DNA of 64,000 bases from Phylloscopus collybita (lineage: Eukaryota; Chordata; Aves; Passeriformes; Phylloscopidae): the NCBI GenBank assembly GCA_027886175.1, contig JAJNNQ010000013.1:2666001-2730000 (forward strand), in the 5' to 3' direction. Of this stretch, positions 14,863 through 28,825 are shown in pieces. The position numbers and the translations under genes are program-made. Below the pieces are notes generated by a model. That model saw only the letters and a list, made by a program, of their open reading frames with translations, searched no databases and had not been told where the DNA came from. How positions within the stretch are numbered: the stretch's first letter is position 1; each line of letters opens with the position of its first letter.

Positions 14863-14947
14863 CATATCATCATATCATATCATATCATATCATATCATAT
14901 CATGTCATGTCATGTCATGTCATGTCATGTCATATATCATATCATAC
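14863..14947. repeat. Bipartite pentanucleotide microsatellite
   Basis: Six exact CATAT units (14871-14900) run straight into six exact CATGT units (14901-14930), flanked on both sides by imperfect CATAT-like units. A single C/T difference defines the two blocks. Likely length-polymorphic. Confidence 0.97.
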
Positions 14948-17900
14948 CATGTGAATGGCCAGAGAAAGCTACAAATCAAATGCAATTAGTTTTCAAACAG
15001 TGCTTTCAGAATCAGCACAGAGATTCTCAAATCCTTTACAGTGTATTAGTGCAAAGACCAGCCTTGCAGCAGCTGTAATGTGAGTTGCTGGAAAGGGGTT
15101 TTTAAGCAAGATGTTTGTCTGAGATCTCTGTATGCCATAAAGCAGTCCTGGTATGTCACTTTTGTCATGGGAGATTTGTGTTGTCTCCTTATGGAATATC
15201 CATGGATACTGGAACAAAATGGGGTTCTTAACATGTTTTTCATGCCCATAACACATCCCATAGAACTACTCAACAAGGAAAACGTGCTAGTGTTATGTAT
15301 CTTGAGATAAATTGTCTGGCTTGGGTGAGGGACTTACATTGTTCAAGCAGTAGATTACAGAACCATGGAAGTAACAAGTTAATGATTCAAAGTAGGAAAT
15401 GTTATCCAGGACCTCACCTGTTCTCTGCAAAAAGTTCAAAGGACCATTAAATTTTACCTACACCAGCACTCAGGAAAAAAGTTTTATTTATGGCAGTTCC
15501 AAAGACATATCCAACAACAGCCTGTCCTGAATTCATTGAGAGTGAAAAAATGTGCTCTTTGTTTATCACCCCAGCACTAATTCTTCTAGAAAAGTTTGCT
15601 TGAATGTTTGAATTATTGAAAGACTCTAATCCCACATTACTGTGGCAAGCAAAATTCACTCACACTGGCATCACTTTTGAAATGTACAGGTACAACTGTA
15701 CCATAAATGCTGGAATATGAGAAAGTGTGGTGATGAATAAAACCTATACCCTAGACTCTGCAACCAGCAATCATATACAGCTCAGAATCACAGATGAAAT
15801 TTACCTCCTTCACACAGACCTTCTTCCTGTGCAATTTATGAACACCTGATCTTAAATACAATCTTCCTAATGTTTTCTCAGATAACGAATTTTGTCAGAT
15901 TACTATCAGGACCAAATTTACTATGCATGGATTAGCTGGTGTATCAGGCGCATACTAGCTCTAGTAAAAAAGGAAATATCATCCAAATTTAATTAATCCT
16001 GTTTTTAAAAAAAATATGAAATTTAGAGTCATTCAATGTTACACAGAAACAGCAGGTGGAGAGTTGTCAGCCTGCTTTCCTCCACAGAGCTCTCATTTTA
16101 CTTACTATGACATAAAATTCTACCTCTGAGTTGCCTGAACAGACAAAATATCATATTAAGACCCTAAAATATTATCATGTGAGAGCAAAAATGTTCATTT
16201 TTTACTTGCTTCTTCCTTTAAATTAAGAAAAAAGACTTAGAATTTTGGTTCTTCTTGGTCACTGATGGATATTATACCTTCTCTCCTCATGAATGTTTTC
16301 TGTGTGATACCTATAATACAATATCTCATTTTCTGACACAGTACCTACAGAGCTTAGTGGTGAGACTCTCTTTAGCTCAAATGGGGCTGAGACCAGGATT
16401 AAATTTTAATACTGCAATACGTAGAATTTATAAGACAAGGGCATGCAATGAAAATGCTGAACAAATTACGTACAATTGCACTTCATCAGTTCAATCCCCT
16501 ACCTTCTAACCTTAGAAAAGAAGAAAGGCTTCTGAATCTGGGAAGATCCTCAACCCCAAATTATCCCAGACAGATATGTGTTGTGCTGTCACTGGGTTTT
16601 CCTGGGAGCTGGGGCAAACCTTTCAGTGTGCCCCCAGCTCCAGGGTGAGCCCAGGGAAGGGGCCCTCCCTGGGTAGCAACCCTGCTCCCTGCCTGCCTCC
16701 TGAAAGCCCAAGCAAGCTCCAAGAGCAAGGAGCCCACAAGGGTCCCAGCTGGTGTAATACAGTTCTTGTGTCCTTCCTCTCATATAAGGGAGAAACACAA
16801 CTGGAATCCTCTGCAGAAATGGCATGTTTTGTAGTTCTAGTCACTTCAAAAGGGGTATCAAGCAGGAAAAGCTGCTCAGGCCATTTCCCTAATACCTGCA
16901 TTTGATGACAGATAAGCTGTGAAAAGCGCCTTTTATGAAATTCTTTGATCTCATCTTCTTTTGGTGTTGTTTGGAAAAAGAACTGTTCTGGTGAGATAAT
17001 TTTAAAGACCTCTCATTTAATGGCCTGATGCACATGGCAGAAAATTATATCAAGCCTGTAAAATGTCATTATGCAGAAAATGTTACAATGTGCAGGGAAC
17101 TATTAATATGCCTTTGTTCTGATTCTTATAGGAAAAAATATAAATACTGTCTTCCAAAGAGAACTAACTATAAAGTTTTTGAAGCCACCCTCTTTCAGAA
17201 CTTCTAAGAACAACTTTTAACCTGTTTATATTCTACCAAGGAGCTTAAGAGATGGCACATGTCCTAGGTGTCTCCTCAGCTCCTAGGCTGGCTCTGGTAC
17301 CTTCCTTGTCTTTGCAATTCCTGTTTTCTTATGTTTTTGGGCATCTAGTTTATGTCTTTGAGCACACAGGGAAACACATCAGATGCTACAAAACTAATAG
17401 GGAACACTGGGAAATGCAGCCAGTCGGTCCAGCAGCACTGATATCAGAAGGGAAAGGAACCCAGTTAAGGCAGATACTGAAAATGATGGGACAAAATACT
17501 CATCCGGCAACAAGTTTCTCAGAAATTATCCAGTACTGCAAAAACAACAACTAAAAAAAACCAACAAAAAACCCAACCAGAAATAACCAGCTAAGTGGAC
17601 AAGTTCTTATATCACAGTCATGATACACTGGCAACAGTGCTCTTTATTTCTAGGAATACAATCAGCTGACTGAAAGGCAGAAGTTGTCTTCTCAGATTTA
17701 TGCAACTGCCAGTTGTGATTCTGGGGAAATCTACAATGACTTTAGCCATGAGTTACTTGTATACAAGCTATCAAAAGTTGTCTATTGAGAAACGACTGCT
17801 AGTCACGTATGTCAGGACCAGGCACACTGAACCACAACGGGCAGACTACAGCAGAAATACGTGAGAACATTTTATATTTAAGTTTCTCAGTTTACATTTT

Positions 17901-20819
17901 AATAATTTGTTAGAAAAGAAAACATAAATGTATAGGTATTTCCTCTCTCCCAATTCATGCCATTGCACCAGACTGTGAAAGAAGAGTTTTCTTGCATTAC
18001 AGAATTTAGCACTGGGAAAACCTGCTTCTTTTCCCAGCTCAGAATTCTACTTGCCCATGAACAGAGTATTGGACAATGCAGAGGAAAAGGCAGCAAAGCA
18101 AAGAGTGCAAAAAGTTATTCAAGCATTTGTTATCCTGTAAGTTAACTCGCCTAACAGGAGCTTGATATGAACACCAGTGCATTTAATAAAGGAGTAAACC
18201 AGAATTCTCCAACGACTTTCAAGCTTCTTCTAACGTGGGAATGAGTGCTGGAAAAACTGTGCTGCAGCGGGGCCAGCTTCTTTACATACTGCCTGATGTT
18301 CTGTTTATGATGCTCTGTGTGTTACAAACATTTGCTACCAGATTTCTTCAGTGTTTTTAAATTGTTATTCCTACCTAAGTAAAGAAAAGAGGGACAGTGA
18401 AAAGACTGGTACTTCCTCCACAGATAATTTTTTTTTCCTGAAAAAGAGTAGCCAAATGAAACTAGGAAAACCAAGTATGAGCATTGAAGAGAGGGCTTTT
18501 ACCAATTTCACAGTACAAGCTTCTTATTCTAATAAATTCACAGTCTGTACAAGTCACTAATAATTAATGTTTCCCTCTGACTGCTCCTTTGTCTCTTCCT
18601 CATACCTCTTCACTCTTACAAACAACTCAATCACTTTGCACTAAGGAAAAAACCCCATGATTATTCACTGATGCACCTAAAAGAACACTGTATTTTGTGT
18701 TGAGCAATTTTACACAAGTCAGAGCACAATAAAACACTCTCTAGCCTTGTTTTAGGACTTGATTTTCTAACTTTTGTACATTAGACCGGGCCACTGACTC
18801 CTACAGGTCCCTTTGTGAGATTAAGTGTTAAGCAATTGACTTACACTTTTAGAAAGTTTGTGATGGGGGAGGACAGGGAATCCTGTGCTCCTTTCAAAAG
18901 AAGGAGATGAATGAAGTCTTTGGCAACATAAAGATACTCAGTACAGAGAAACAGCTCCTCTGTATTATGTGAAGTGTTTCAGTAATGTTCCCACGTACTT
19001 AAAAACGAAGGTCAGCCAGTGACAACAGTTAGTTCTAGCTTGACAACACAGCAAGAAACTTGTATTGCACTGTGATCATCCAGATGGAAAATTTATATGA
19101 GATACTGTCATATCAGTTCACAAACTATGCCCTGGATGCCAGAAATAACTAAAAGTCTAGAGCTTACTTGAACACGATGTTCTGAATAGAAAAAGTAGTT
19201 GCATTTGTACTAACAAAACCTTCTGAGGATTTTAAGTTCCTTAAAATGAGACATTAGCATTGAGTAACTGTGTCTCTGATCACACACATAAAAAAAAAAG
19301 TTCGTTTTGTTGTTTTTACCAAAGATACCTTCTTTTTGGGAACTTGGCTAAGCCAAAACAAAATAATTATGACAGCAAAAATAAAGTTGTTGCTTTTGTG
19401 ATGTAAGTTCAGAGATGTTTCCATTCAGAAATGTCTAATTCCAGATTTTTATTCAGGACCTCTCTTTTCTTACAGGCATTGACTCATGCTGCAGTGTGTC
19501 TTTAAGGGTTTTCATAGACTTACAGTCCTCTGACAGGCACATTACCATGCTGATGCTTATTGCCTCAAACTCAAGCTCAGTTCTTTACACTGGACACATT
19601 AAAAAAAATCATCACAAATATGTATTATTACTAATTGTCATAAAATGCCATAAGAAGACCAAACGAAAGACCAACTTTTTGCTGATACTGCACGTAGTAA
19701 TACAGACTGAAAGCTTCTCTGCACCAGTACTTGGTATATGCCAAGAAGGGATAGAATTAGGATGTACAGGGAGAAATAGCACAGCAAATAGACGAAGAAA
19801 CATTAGAAAAAGTGTTTGCAGGGTATCTGCTGCTTAATCTGAGTGAGTTGCAGCCTTTGCTGAATGCTGGAGCTACTGATGAAGCCTCAGGAGCCAACTC
19901 CCTTTACTAAGCTCCAGGGGTTGCATATTAAACCTGACTGAGCAAGCTTCAGCTGACTGCAGCAATGGAAGAAGAGGTACTCATCCACACTTTGGGAAGT
20001 GGAACCTTCGTTGAGACAGGGTAACACAAAGCTATCACCAAATCAGGCCATTCAAGAGAGACTCAAAGCTCCTAATTTCACAGCAAGTGAAGACACAAAA
20101 CTATCCTCTCTGTCTCCTCATACATCACCTTTTTTATTCCTAGGCTGTTCTAGGTTATTGTTAACAGAAGCTTCATTAAATAATGATTATAAATATATCA
20201 TTGTTTCTCAAGTTTTTCAGTGCTCTTCCTGAAACCTTGCTGTGGAAACATGACATCAAAATTCCCTTGTCATGGGGAGATGGAGGTCAGTATGAAGAGC
20301 CGCTCACAGACAGAGCTTCTGCCCTGGGTAAATGTTCTGAGCAAATCCCTGTACAGTCTCTGTTGCTAAGCAGAAACCAGATAACCTGTTCTGCTAGAGA
20401 GCAGCTGCCAGAGAGGGAAAAGTAACCTTCATATGCTCTCTCCTCTGCCTCTTGTACACACCACTATTCCACCCACAGACTCAGTGTTTCATGCTCTGAT
20501 TTGATCCCATGCTGAAGAAAACCACACAACAAAAAGGGAGAATGAAATTATGACAGTGAATAAAGACTAACAGAGTTAACATTAAACATGATTAATACAA
20601 ACTCAAATAGATATGGCTCCTTCAAAATAACCAATATATGGCCAACTTCTCCTACTCATCCAGAAAATGATAAGAGACCAAAATATAGAGTGCTACCACA
20701 TGAACTGGTACAAAGAGATGAGGACCATGACAGACTACCTCAATAGAGGATCCTGAGCTAAGCTGAGCCCTATTATTTTCTGCAGCCTCCAATGTAGCAT
20801 TTCTATCCTTCTTGCACTT

Positions 20820-21135
20820 ACAGAATTGCTAATGATAGAGTTCAGGGCCCTGAGGGCACTGCCAGACCCCAGTGGCCCTGTCCAGCCTTCCCTGGGGAGG
20901 GACATCCCCTTAACACTGCATTTTGGACCAGCCCAGGGCTGTAAGTGTGCCCCTCTGGCCCTGGCTCCCAAGTGAACCCTGGCCCTGTTTCATCCCCCCA
21001 CCCTGCTGGGGGCTCTCAGTGGACACCCTGACCAACAGACAGCTCTGCTTGTCACATCTGGACCCCGTAGCTAGGGCTGCCTTAGCTGGTGACAGTGGCC
21101 TGTGCTCGGTCACTCTCAGCCCCCAGTGCTCAGGC
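20820..21135. other. GC-rich, CpG-poor block of unknown origin
   Basis: Markedly richer in C and G than its neighbours (CCCAGTGGCCCTGTCC, CACCCTGCTGGGGGCTC) yet with only two or so CpGs. This composition suggests an old methylated insertion such as a decayed retroelement, but no family was recognised. A similar smaller block lies near 16575-16735. Confidence 0.4.
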
Positions 21136-24100
21136 TGGCTCTTACTCTCACTGACAGTCTGTTGTTATTTCCAAAGGTATGAAAAAGTTTAAGCTAAGGG
21201 TGATTAAATTTATACACTCAAAAAAAGGCAATTAATGTTGGCACAATGTGATGCCCAGGAATTTCAGGTACAGGAAGGTTTTCTCTCTGAAGCACAAGTG
21301 GTCCCCTGCAGGACTTAATCACTAGCCAAGCTGGGTCTGGGAAAGACAGTGAGGGCTAGATAGATTCCTGTGTAGATGGCAAACCCCTTTGGGGTTACAG
21401 ATGAGAACTTTGGCCTGGATTGAGTAAGGCTGATCTCCCCCTAAGAGTAGCTTTTAAAAACAGATCAGCAAGTTTTCCCTGAAGCAAAGAGCAGGGAAAC
21501 ACACAATAAGGGATGCCATGAGGACATCAACAGCCACTGACCTCTGATTTGGGCAAAGCTTTCCTGAGCTCAGATTTGCACCTGCTGCTTGGATCAGTGT
21601 ATGTATGGAGGCTTTGGGTTGCATATATTCACTGGACAACTTCAGTGTGTACTGAAGCACAGTTAACTGAAAATATCAGTCCTGTAAATACGTGCTTCTA
21701 TGTGGAAATGATTGCACCTTCTGAATATACATTTATTTTATTGATGAGGTCTCCAAATTGAGCTAGGTTTGCTAGCTGCTCAAAGAATTTCTATCTTCCT
21801 TTGGAGAAAAAGTCTTTTGATACACAGCAAACACAGACTTCAACTTATCTACTGTGTCTATAGTCTTTTTAAATTATCTAGAAAACTGCTTCTTTGATTT
21901 GTTCTTCAGCTGGTTAAAGGTTAAAAAGCTTTAAAGAACACAGCATTTATTGCAACATCAAAGATGATTACAGAATAGTCTGGCAGTTTACTTCTCTGCA
22001 GAATGCCCATAAAAAAGAAAGATGTGTGCATCAGGAATTTGCAGAATGTGTTGCACTATAAGATAAACTGAAAAAGGAATGTGTATGTACATGAATGCAG
22101 TGAAGCTCCTATTTTGACATTTACTGAAAGAGCTTAAGTGGTACCACTTCTTTTGTAAATCTAGAACAGAAGATGTTTTTGAAAAATACTTAAAGAGATG
22201 ACAGAATGGATCCAAGACAGAAAACTTTCATTCCAGATTAAACAGAAGATGTAACATGCTTCAAATCACAAGAGAAAGAAATTAGAAGGTGGAGACATTC
22301 AATTTACACTAGACTCTTGCTATTTCTGCCATCACAAAATTTTCAACCATCTGGTGCCATTACAAGCAGAGAATGCAACCAAGCAGATGGGACAAATTAA
22401 TTTCAGAACCTGTCTGTGGTTCATGAAGTTTAAAAACATACCCTGCTCAACAATTTCAGTAAATAACAGAATTAAAGTCCCCTCAAAACTACTTTTTATT
22501 TATTCATCTCAAAGAAATGAAATGTAAACTTGTATAATGTAGACTCCAGTTCACTCTAAAGGTAAGTTGCAGTAATGTGTGCAGGACTCCTAGAGTAGAA
22601 AGTCCACTGCACAAAGGAGTGTAACAATATGAGTGAGATTAAAATCATCACAAAGATGGTGAGATGAATGTGGATCTGCTCTTTATCAAATCCTGCAATA
22701 TTAGAACTGGGACATTGTTAAGCAGTAAAATGGGTAAAAAAAACCCCAAAAAGTGTTTCTTCGTAGGAGGTTTACTGCTGTAGCTGAGGAGGCAGACTCT
22801 ACCATCTCCAAATATGAAATACAAACATTTATGGACAATAGATACATAAGCAGATACTAAAAGGGATAAGGTAGAACAGCCCATTTTAACATCCTTCTAC
22901 AACTCTGGATGCTGCTGGAGTACGAAGGGAAGAGAGCAGCAGTTACATGGCCCCTCTAAATAACCTCTTTTATTGCATTGTGTAGTAGCAACAAAATAGA
23001 TTAGACAGACCACTGATCTTACCTGGTAGGACACTTTTTATTCTCACAGGTTGCAAAAAAATTAAGTGATTTATATACATATACGAAGACATTCAGAAAA
23101 TGGAAAAGGCAGCAATGTACCTGAAGAGTAACTAAATTAATATAATTCTTTTAATAGAATCTGAAGAAGGATTCAAATTATGATTGCAGCAGCTTGGAAG
23201 AAGAATGACAACCTAAAACGTAAGGGTCACGTTTATTCTGGAAAAAAAAAATGAAGATTACCTTGTTTTGGTCTGTCAGGCTCTGAACATTTTTCATTTA
23301 GGATCCATGAACTAATATCAATGTGTGAAAATATTAAAAAGAAAAAAAGGAACTGGACTTGTGTGTATCAAGCCTTCAAATGCTGTAAAAGAATTTCAAA
23401 GCCTTTTCCTCTCCATCTATCAATGAACTGTGACATCTGCTAACGTGCAACAATTCAGATCAAATGTAAAAACACAGTGAAAAAAATTCCACTGATCAAG
23501 CACAAGGTTTCATTAAATGCCTGTGTTTTGAAGAATGTAGTGGGATACTAAAAGAAAAATAATCTCTTTTAGAACATCATGTTGTGAATAAAACTCATTA
23601 TCATTTCAAGCCTCCAATCAGATGGATTTATAGACTCTGCACCGATTGAAATGACAATTTAAATAGATTCAACTGTATAATGGGACCTAATATTTTTACT
23701 GTCTCTTTTCCCTGCACGTATTTTCTGATCACACTGGAATATTAGGAACAAAGCCAGGGATGCATACCTACATATTGATTCCAATCTGCAGGTTGAAACA
23801 AACCAACAACCCCCCAAAACCAGAACCAACCAACAAAACCCCACCAGAAAAGCCAATTTACAGAAAAACTCCAACACCAAACAAAACCAATTAGTCTTTC
23901 AAAGTATGGGTATTAATGTAAATGGGAATTTTACACAGATTCATATGATGTACTAAAACATTAGGGTTTTACAAGATTATTCTTGTAAGAAAATACTTGA
24001 AACAAATGACAATAATACTCTAAAGTAATTTCAAAAAAAAAAAAAGCAAAACCGCCTTTGTTTCTGAAGTGTGTTTTGAAACACATGTATTTTTGCTTTT

Positions 24101-25482
24101 CTAACATGAACTCACCTTTAGCTTATTGTTCAATGAAAAAAAAGTTGACAGTGACTCACAAAAAATGCTTCCATTCCCACATAAGGTGGGCTTGCTTTTT
24201 TTTTTTCTAACTTCAAAGCCAAACAAAACACACTTCTATGTCTACAGGAATGAATCAACAAAATCATTTCAGCTGCTGAAGCTCAGGAAGTAAAACAAAA
24301 ACACAATATCAGAGTAAGAAAAAACTCCTAGTTTTCCATCTCTTTTTTCCTCTCTCTATGTTTATTACCCTGTGCTAGAAACAGCTACTTCTAGCTATTA
24401 CTTAGCTAGGAAGAGCCCTTCGTTAATATTTAACAAGTTATTTTTTAGGATGATTTTGCTTTGCTAGCCTCAAAGTGCTTTCTGGTCCAATCATTCTGGT
24501 CATGTTGTTAAAGCAAGTCTGGGAGCAAGCACACAGACAGCACTTAGGGATGTGCATTTTCTGAGGGCATGTGCAGTGGTTTACATGCTGCATTAATGCT
24601 GGAATTTCACAGAATATGAAGACATTTTAATGGTAATTTGCAGAGCACAGCAGCAAGGAAAGTCTTCCCTGTCTGGCAAGTCCAGTCATAAGATGTGCTT
24701 TGCAGCAAAGTTGCCATCAGAATGAGGATGGTCCCTCCACACAAAGCAGAAAAGAATCCCTTTATTTGAGTGTCATTTTAAGCACCATTTTTATGTCCTG
24801 TCTAGCTAGAAGTTTAATAACAATTTACTACTACTGTAGAACCTATTTTAGACTTTTCATTTCCCAAGTCTTTTTCATTTTTGAAGTCAGCCCACCACTG
24901 GGGTGAATTTCCACTTTAGTATAAGTTACCAAGGAATCAGAATCAATATAATCAGCTTCTTTTTCACTTTTCATATTATCCTTATTGGTGAGACAGCAAT
25001 CTTACTCTCTTACCAAGACAATAGGGACAAAACAACTGCTTTTACTAAACATTTTAAACTTTAAATTCCACACCCTCCAATAAACCATAAAAACTGCAAA
25101 GCAGTTTTATGTAGTCAAAAAAACGTGTCAACAACATAATGCTCCACAAGCGACTGAAAGCAGATGCCCTTCTCTTCCAGCCACCAAACTTTAGTTAAAT
25201 CCACCCTGCCAGAAAAAGAGTCTAAGTGTAATATCAAAGGTTTCCCCAAGAGCCCTAAAGGCAGTCTGGCAAAAATCACTAAAGGTCCATTCACCACCTG
25301 GTGATTGCAGGAGTGTGTTACTCTTCATCGTGCTCCTTTCTAAGGCCTCAGAGCAGCCTCTTCACAGCAAGCAAAACAGGGACCTCAGCCCTCCTCAGGT
25401 CTGTTACATGAGATTCTACTACAGCTTGGAAATAAAACCAAACCTAGAAAGTTGCTATTTAGGGTTACTGTTATTAAATGAC

Positions 25483-25512
25483 AAAAAAAAAAGGGGGGAA
25501 AAAAAAAAAAAA
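25483..25512. repeat. A-G-A homopolymer cluster
   Basis: Ten A, six G and fourteen A in direct succession, a purine-only tract of 30 bases. Homopurine tracts of this sort are often unstable and prone to sequencing error. Confidence 0.9.
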
Positions 25513-27828
25513 GGCACTTAATTTTAATTATACAGAAACTAGAGGATATGATGGTTAAACAGAGTGAGACAGGTTGAGCCTGGTTTAAGTAATCATTTTT
25601 GCTGAACTCTGTGTCAGCCAGCAAAACAGGTCTGACCGCTTTTTGCCTGGTGAGGCTTAGGAGTTGGCCCTTTTACTTTACTGAAATTTAGTCTTGTTTT
25701 ATTGAAAAAAAAAAATAAATTTAACATCCTGGACAGCGAATCAGTTGCTTCCAAGTGTTTCTTTCCATCACAACACAAGGAGCTGCTGGGCTTTTGCCAG
25801 GGATCTTGGCTTATTGGAGGGACAAAGGCGCTTCACCTTCCGACAGGGGTGGCCATGGAAGTGTCCCCAGTTGCACCGTGCTCTCTGCAGCTTGCGTAGT
25901 GTTCCACTGCTGGTTTATTTATGTCTTACCCGAGGAGAAAACATGCAAGTTTAAGTAAATTGAGGTCACAAGATGTAGTAAGCTTCTACAAATCTATCCC
26001 CAACATGGTATTAAGTTCTTGGCAAGCTTTTAGTAATATGATCTCATATATAAAAAAAAAATAACCTATTCACTGGTAGGAGCAAGTCAAAACTCTCTTG
26101 AATCAATGGATCTGTGATTGCACGGGCCTGCCATGAAGCTGATATATTGTGCTTAACAGCACTGGACACTGAACAAGTGAGCTGCTATGGTACTGCTACT
26201 TGATACTATTGTCTATGTGCAAACATTAAGCTGAGTAGGATAAAATACTGACTCAAGCCTTTATACAGTACATAAATTGAAACTTCCTTTGAAGGTTAAG
26301 AAAATGATTTTTTTGTTTTCATTACTGGTTGCAATTTTATTACTTTGATGAGGACTGGCAGCAAAGCTGTTACAAAAGACACTGATTTTTTTTTTTACCC
26401 TAACTAGACAGAGAAAATACCCTGACAAGATTTGTTCTTGGGATGGAGAATGAGAACATTTCTATTCTATGCTAAATCAATCCCTCCTTGTTTTTTCCAC
26501 CATTTAAAACCTTACAAAGCTCTAAAAGCCTTTCACCCTCGTTGAATCCAAAAGAGAAAAATCTTTGTTCAAAAAACATAAAATTACAAAAAAAGCGAAT
26601 TGGGTAAAACCGAGCAAGATTAGAAACAATAAGTTTTGAAACGAAGCATTCTGACAACACAACACTTGTTTTCATTTCTTTCCTCATAGCACATTCAACC
26701 TCTTCTCATTCTATGACACTTTATTGAGATTCATATGATCAATTATAAACTTATATGTACTTAGTATTTGCTCAGCTAGGGAAATGCTAGATGATTCCTT
26801 TACTATAAATTCTTGTTCCTGGTACAAAAGGATAGTTGAGTTGCTGAAAGAATGATAACCTTGTGATGTTATTTATCTGGGGAGAGCTGCAGGCAGTAAC
26901 AGGTTTACTCTCCAAGCAGAGTTACATTTTGAGGAGACCATTTGTGATCTCCTGGAATGACGGAGAGGGGGTGAAGGAGAAAAGTAGCTGAGGAACAAAC
27001 TTGCAGTACAATATTTTCCAGACCCAAGAAAGTTCACTCATTATATAGTCAGACTTGGCACTGTTGATTTCTTTGTGAACAGAAAACAACTTTCTTCTGT
27101 GTAGCAGAGGAAAACTAATATATAAGGTTCAAGAGATACTACACATATTTGTGAGAATACGCATCCCATCACCATCAGCTTAAACTGCAGAAATAAGAAA
27201 AGCTCACAAATTTAAGTGTAATTTTATCCTGATTGCTGCTTCTCTTTTCAGTAGGCTTCAAGAATCACATCTTTGGGGATCCAACTCCACTGTCATGTGC
27301 TCTCTGAACAGTTCTGATTAAGCCACCGAGTGCTCTCAACATTCTGGCAAGGTGAACCAACATTTCTTCTATATGGAAAATCAGGCAAATATTTTTCCTA
27401 ACAAGTCATGTCATTCACTCCTACTTGCAGACTATCTTACAGTGAGAGCCAGAGGAGTTCACTATTTGATTTCTTGGGCTTAGTTCCCCTGCAGTTAGCA
27501 CATTATTAAGAAACGTTTGAACTATCTTTCAATATTTCTAGCTCATGCTTTATACAGCATTCTGGCAATTGGAAACTATTAACTTGATAGCTTCTATTTA
27601 TGAATTGGTGTCCATCACTTAGCTGAGCTGACTGTACTTCAAGTATGATTTTGGGTTTAAATAGAAAATGGGGATTTGTTTTTTCTTTATGTTTTGATTG
27701 CAAAGCCATCCTCTGTTATTCCTGGAAGTGTTCATGACACAGTCACTTGCTGTGCTGGCTCTCTTCTGGAGAGTTTAGTAGATAAATTTTGAGAACTATT
27801 TATCTCTGAGATAATATATCACAACAAC

Positions 27829-27849
27829 TTTTTTTTTTTTTTTTTTTTT
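27829..27849. repeat. Poly(T) run, 21 bases
   Basis: Longest homopolymer in the window, A-rich in the PRKCE transcript. No retrocopied sequence beside it. Confidence 0.9.
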
Positions 27850-28502
27850 AACTATTTCTTTCTTACTGAGTTTCACAGTTCTTGTCTTCTTAGATTTATT
27901 CCTTGTTTTCCCACTTGTGAAATAGTCTGGGGAATGGCTAAAAAAGTAGCATCAACACTTCCACCATCCACATATTTTATCACTCAGCATCAAGGTGGTA
28001 GGTACTGATGAATTTGCACTTGGATTTGCCTTGTCTGGACAACTGACTTCAAATTATGGGTGCTATGATGCAATATTAATCTGTCAAAACCTTCTGTATA
28101 ATATAACTGCCAGTTATATAAAATAATACTTAAATTTCTGTCATGCTGGATTCAAACACTGGAATTCTCATAACTTCTCAATCACTTGTGCATTGGCTTA
28201 GCTATCTTTTAGGAACCTGGTTTTAGAAATCCAAGTTTTAAAAATCTCCAACTACTGCTCATAGGCAGCTCCAGAAATATTTTAAGAAAATCAGAAAGCG
28301 ACATTCAAACAAAGTGATTTCAAAATTAATGTATCATTGCACAAGGATTTTTTTTTAGCCTTTGAGGAATATCAGAAAGACTTAATAATCATAGCTTCAT
28401 TCCCTTCTTATTTCAGTGACAGTGCAACAGAGGTGCACATTAAATGGTAGCTCTGCACACTATCTCACACTGGCCAAGTGGGAACACCAGGCAGAAGTTT
28501 TG

Positions 28503-28517
28503 TTTTTTTTTTTTTTT
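28503..28517. repeat. Poly(T) run, 15 bases
   Basis: Simple homopolymer with no neighbouring element recognised. Confidence 0.85.
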
Positions 28518-28778
28518 AAGTTAAAACTAACTTTTTAGAAGTTTAAATAAAGTTAGACTAACACTTTACAAAGCATTCTCAGGATTCCATGGGAGGTACA
28601 AAGGAGGTCCTGTTGTGCTTCTCTAGGAGAGATGTGAATTTAGAAACAGTGTCCTCAGGAGAAGATACAAACCCAAGATAAATGCCAGCACTGCAAACAA
28701 TACTGTGAAAGATGTGTGCTACAAATTTACAGCAAGCCCTGCTCCACACAAGTTTCTCATGTTACATATTATTAATTA

Positions 28779-28825
28779 TGAAAACACATAGAATGGTGTT
28801 TCTCTTGAAAACACACAGAATGGTG
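28779..28825. repeat. 27-bp-period direct repeat, two units
   Basis: TGAAAACACATAGAATGGTG at 28779 recurs with one change (T to C) at 28806. The two copies are separated by seven unrelated bases. Confidence 0.9.
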
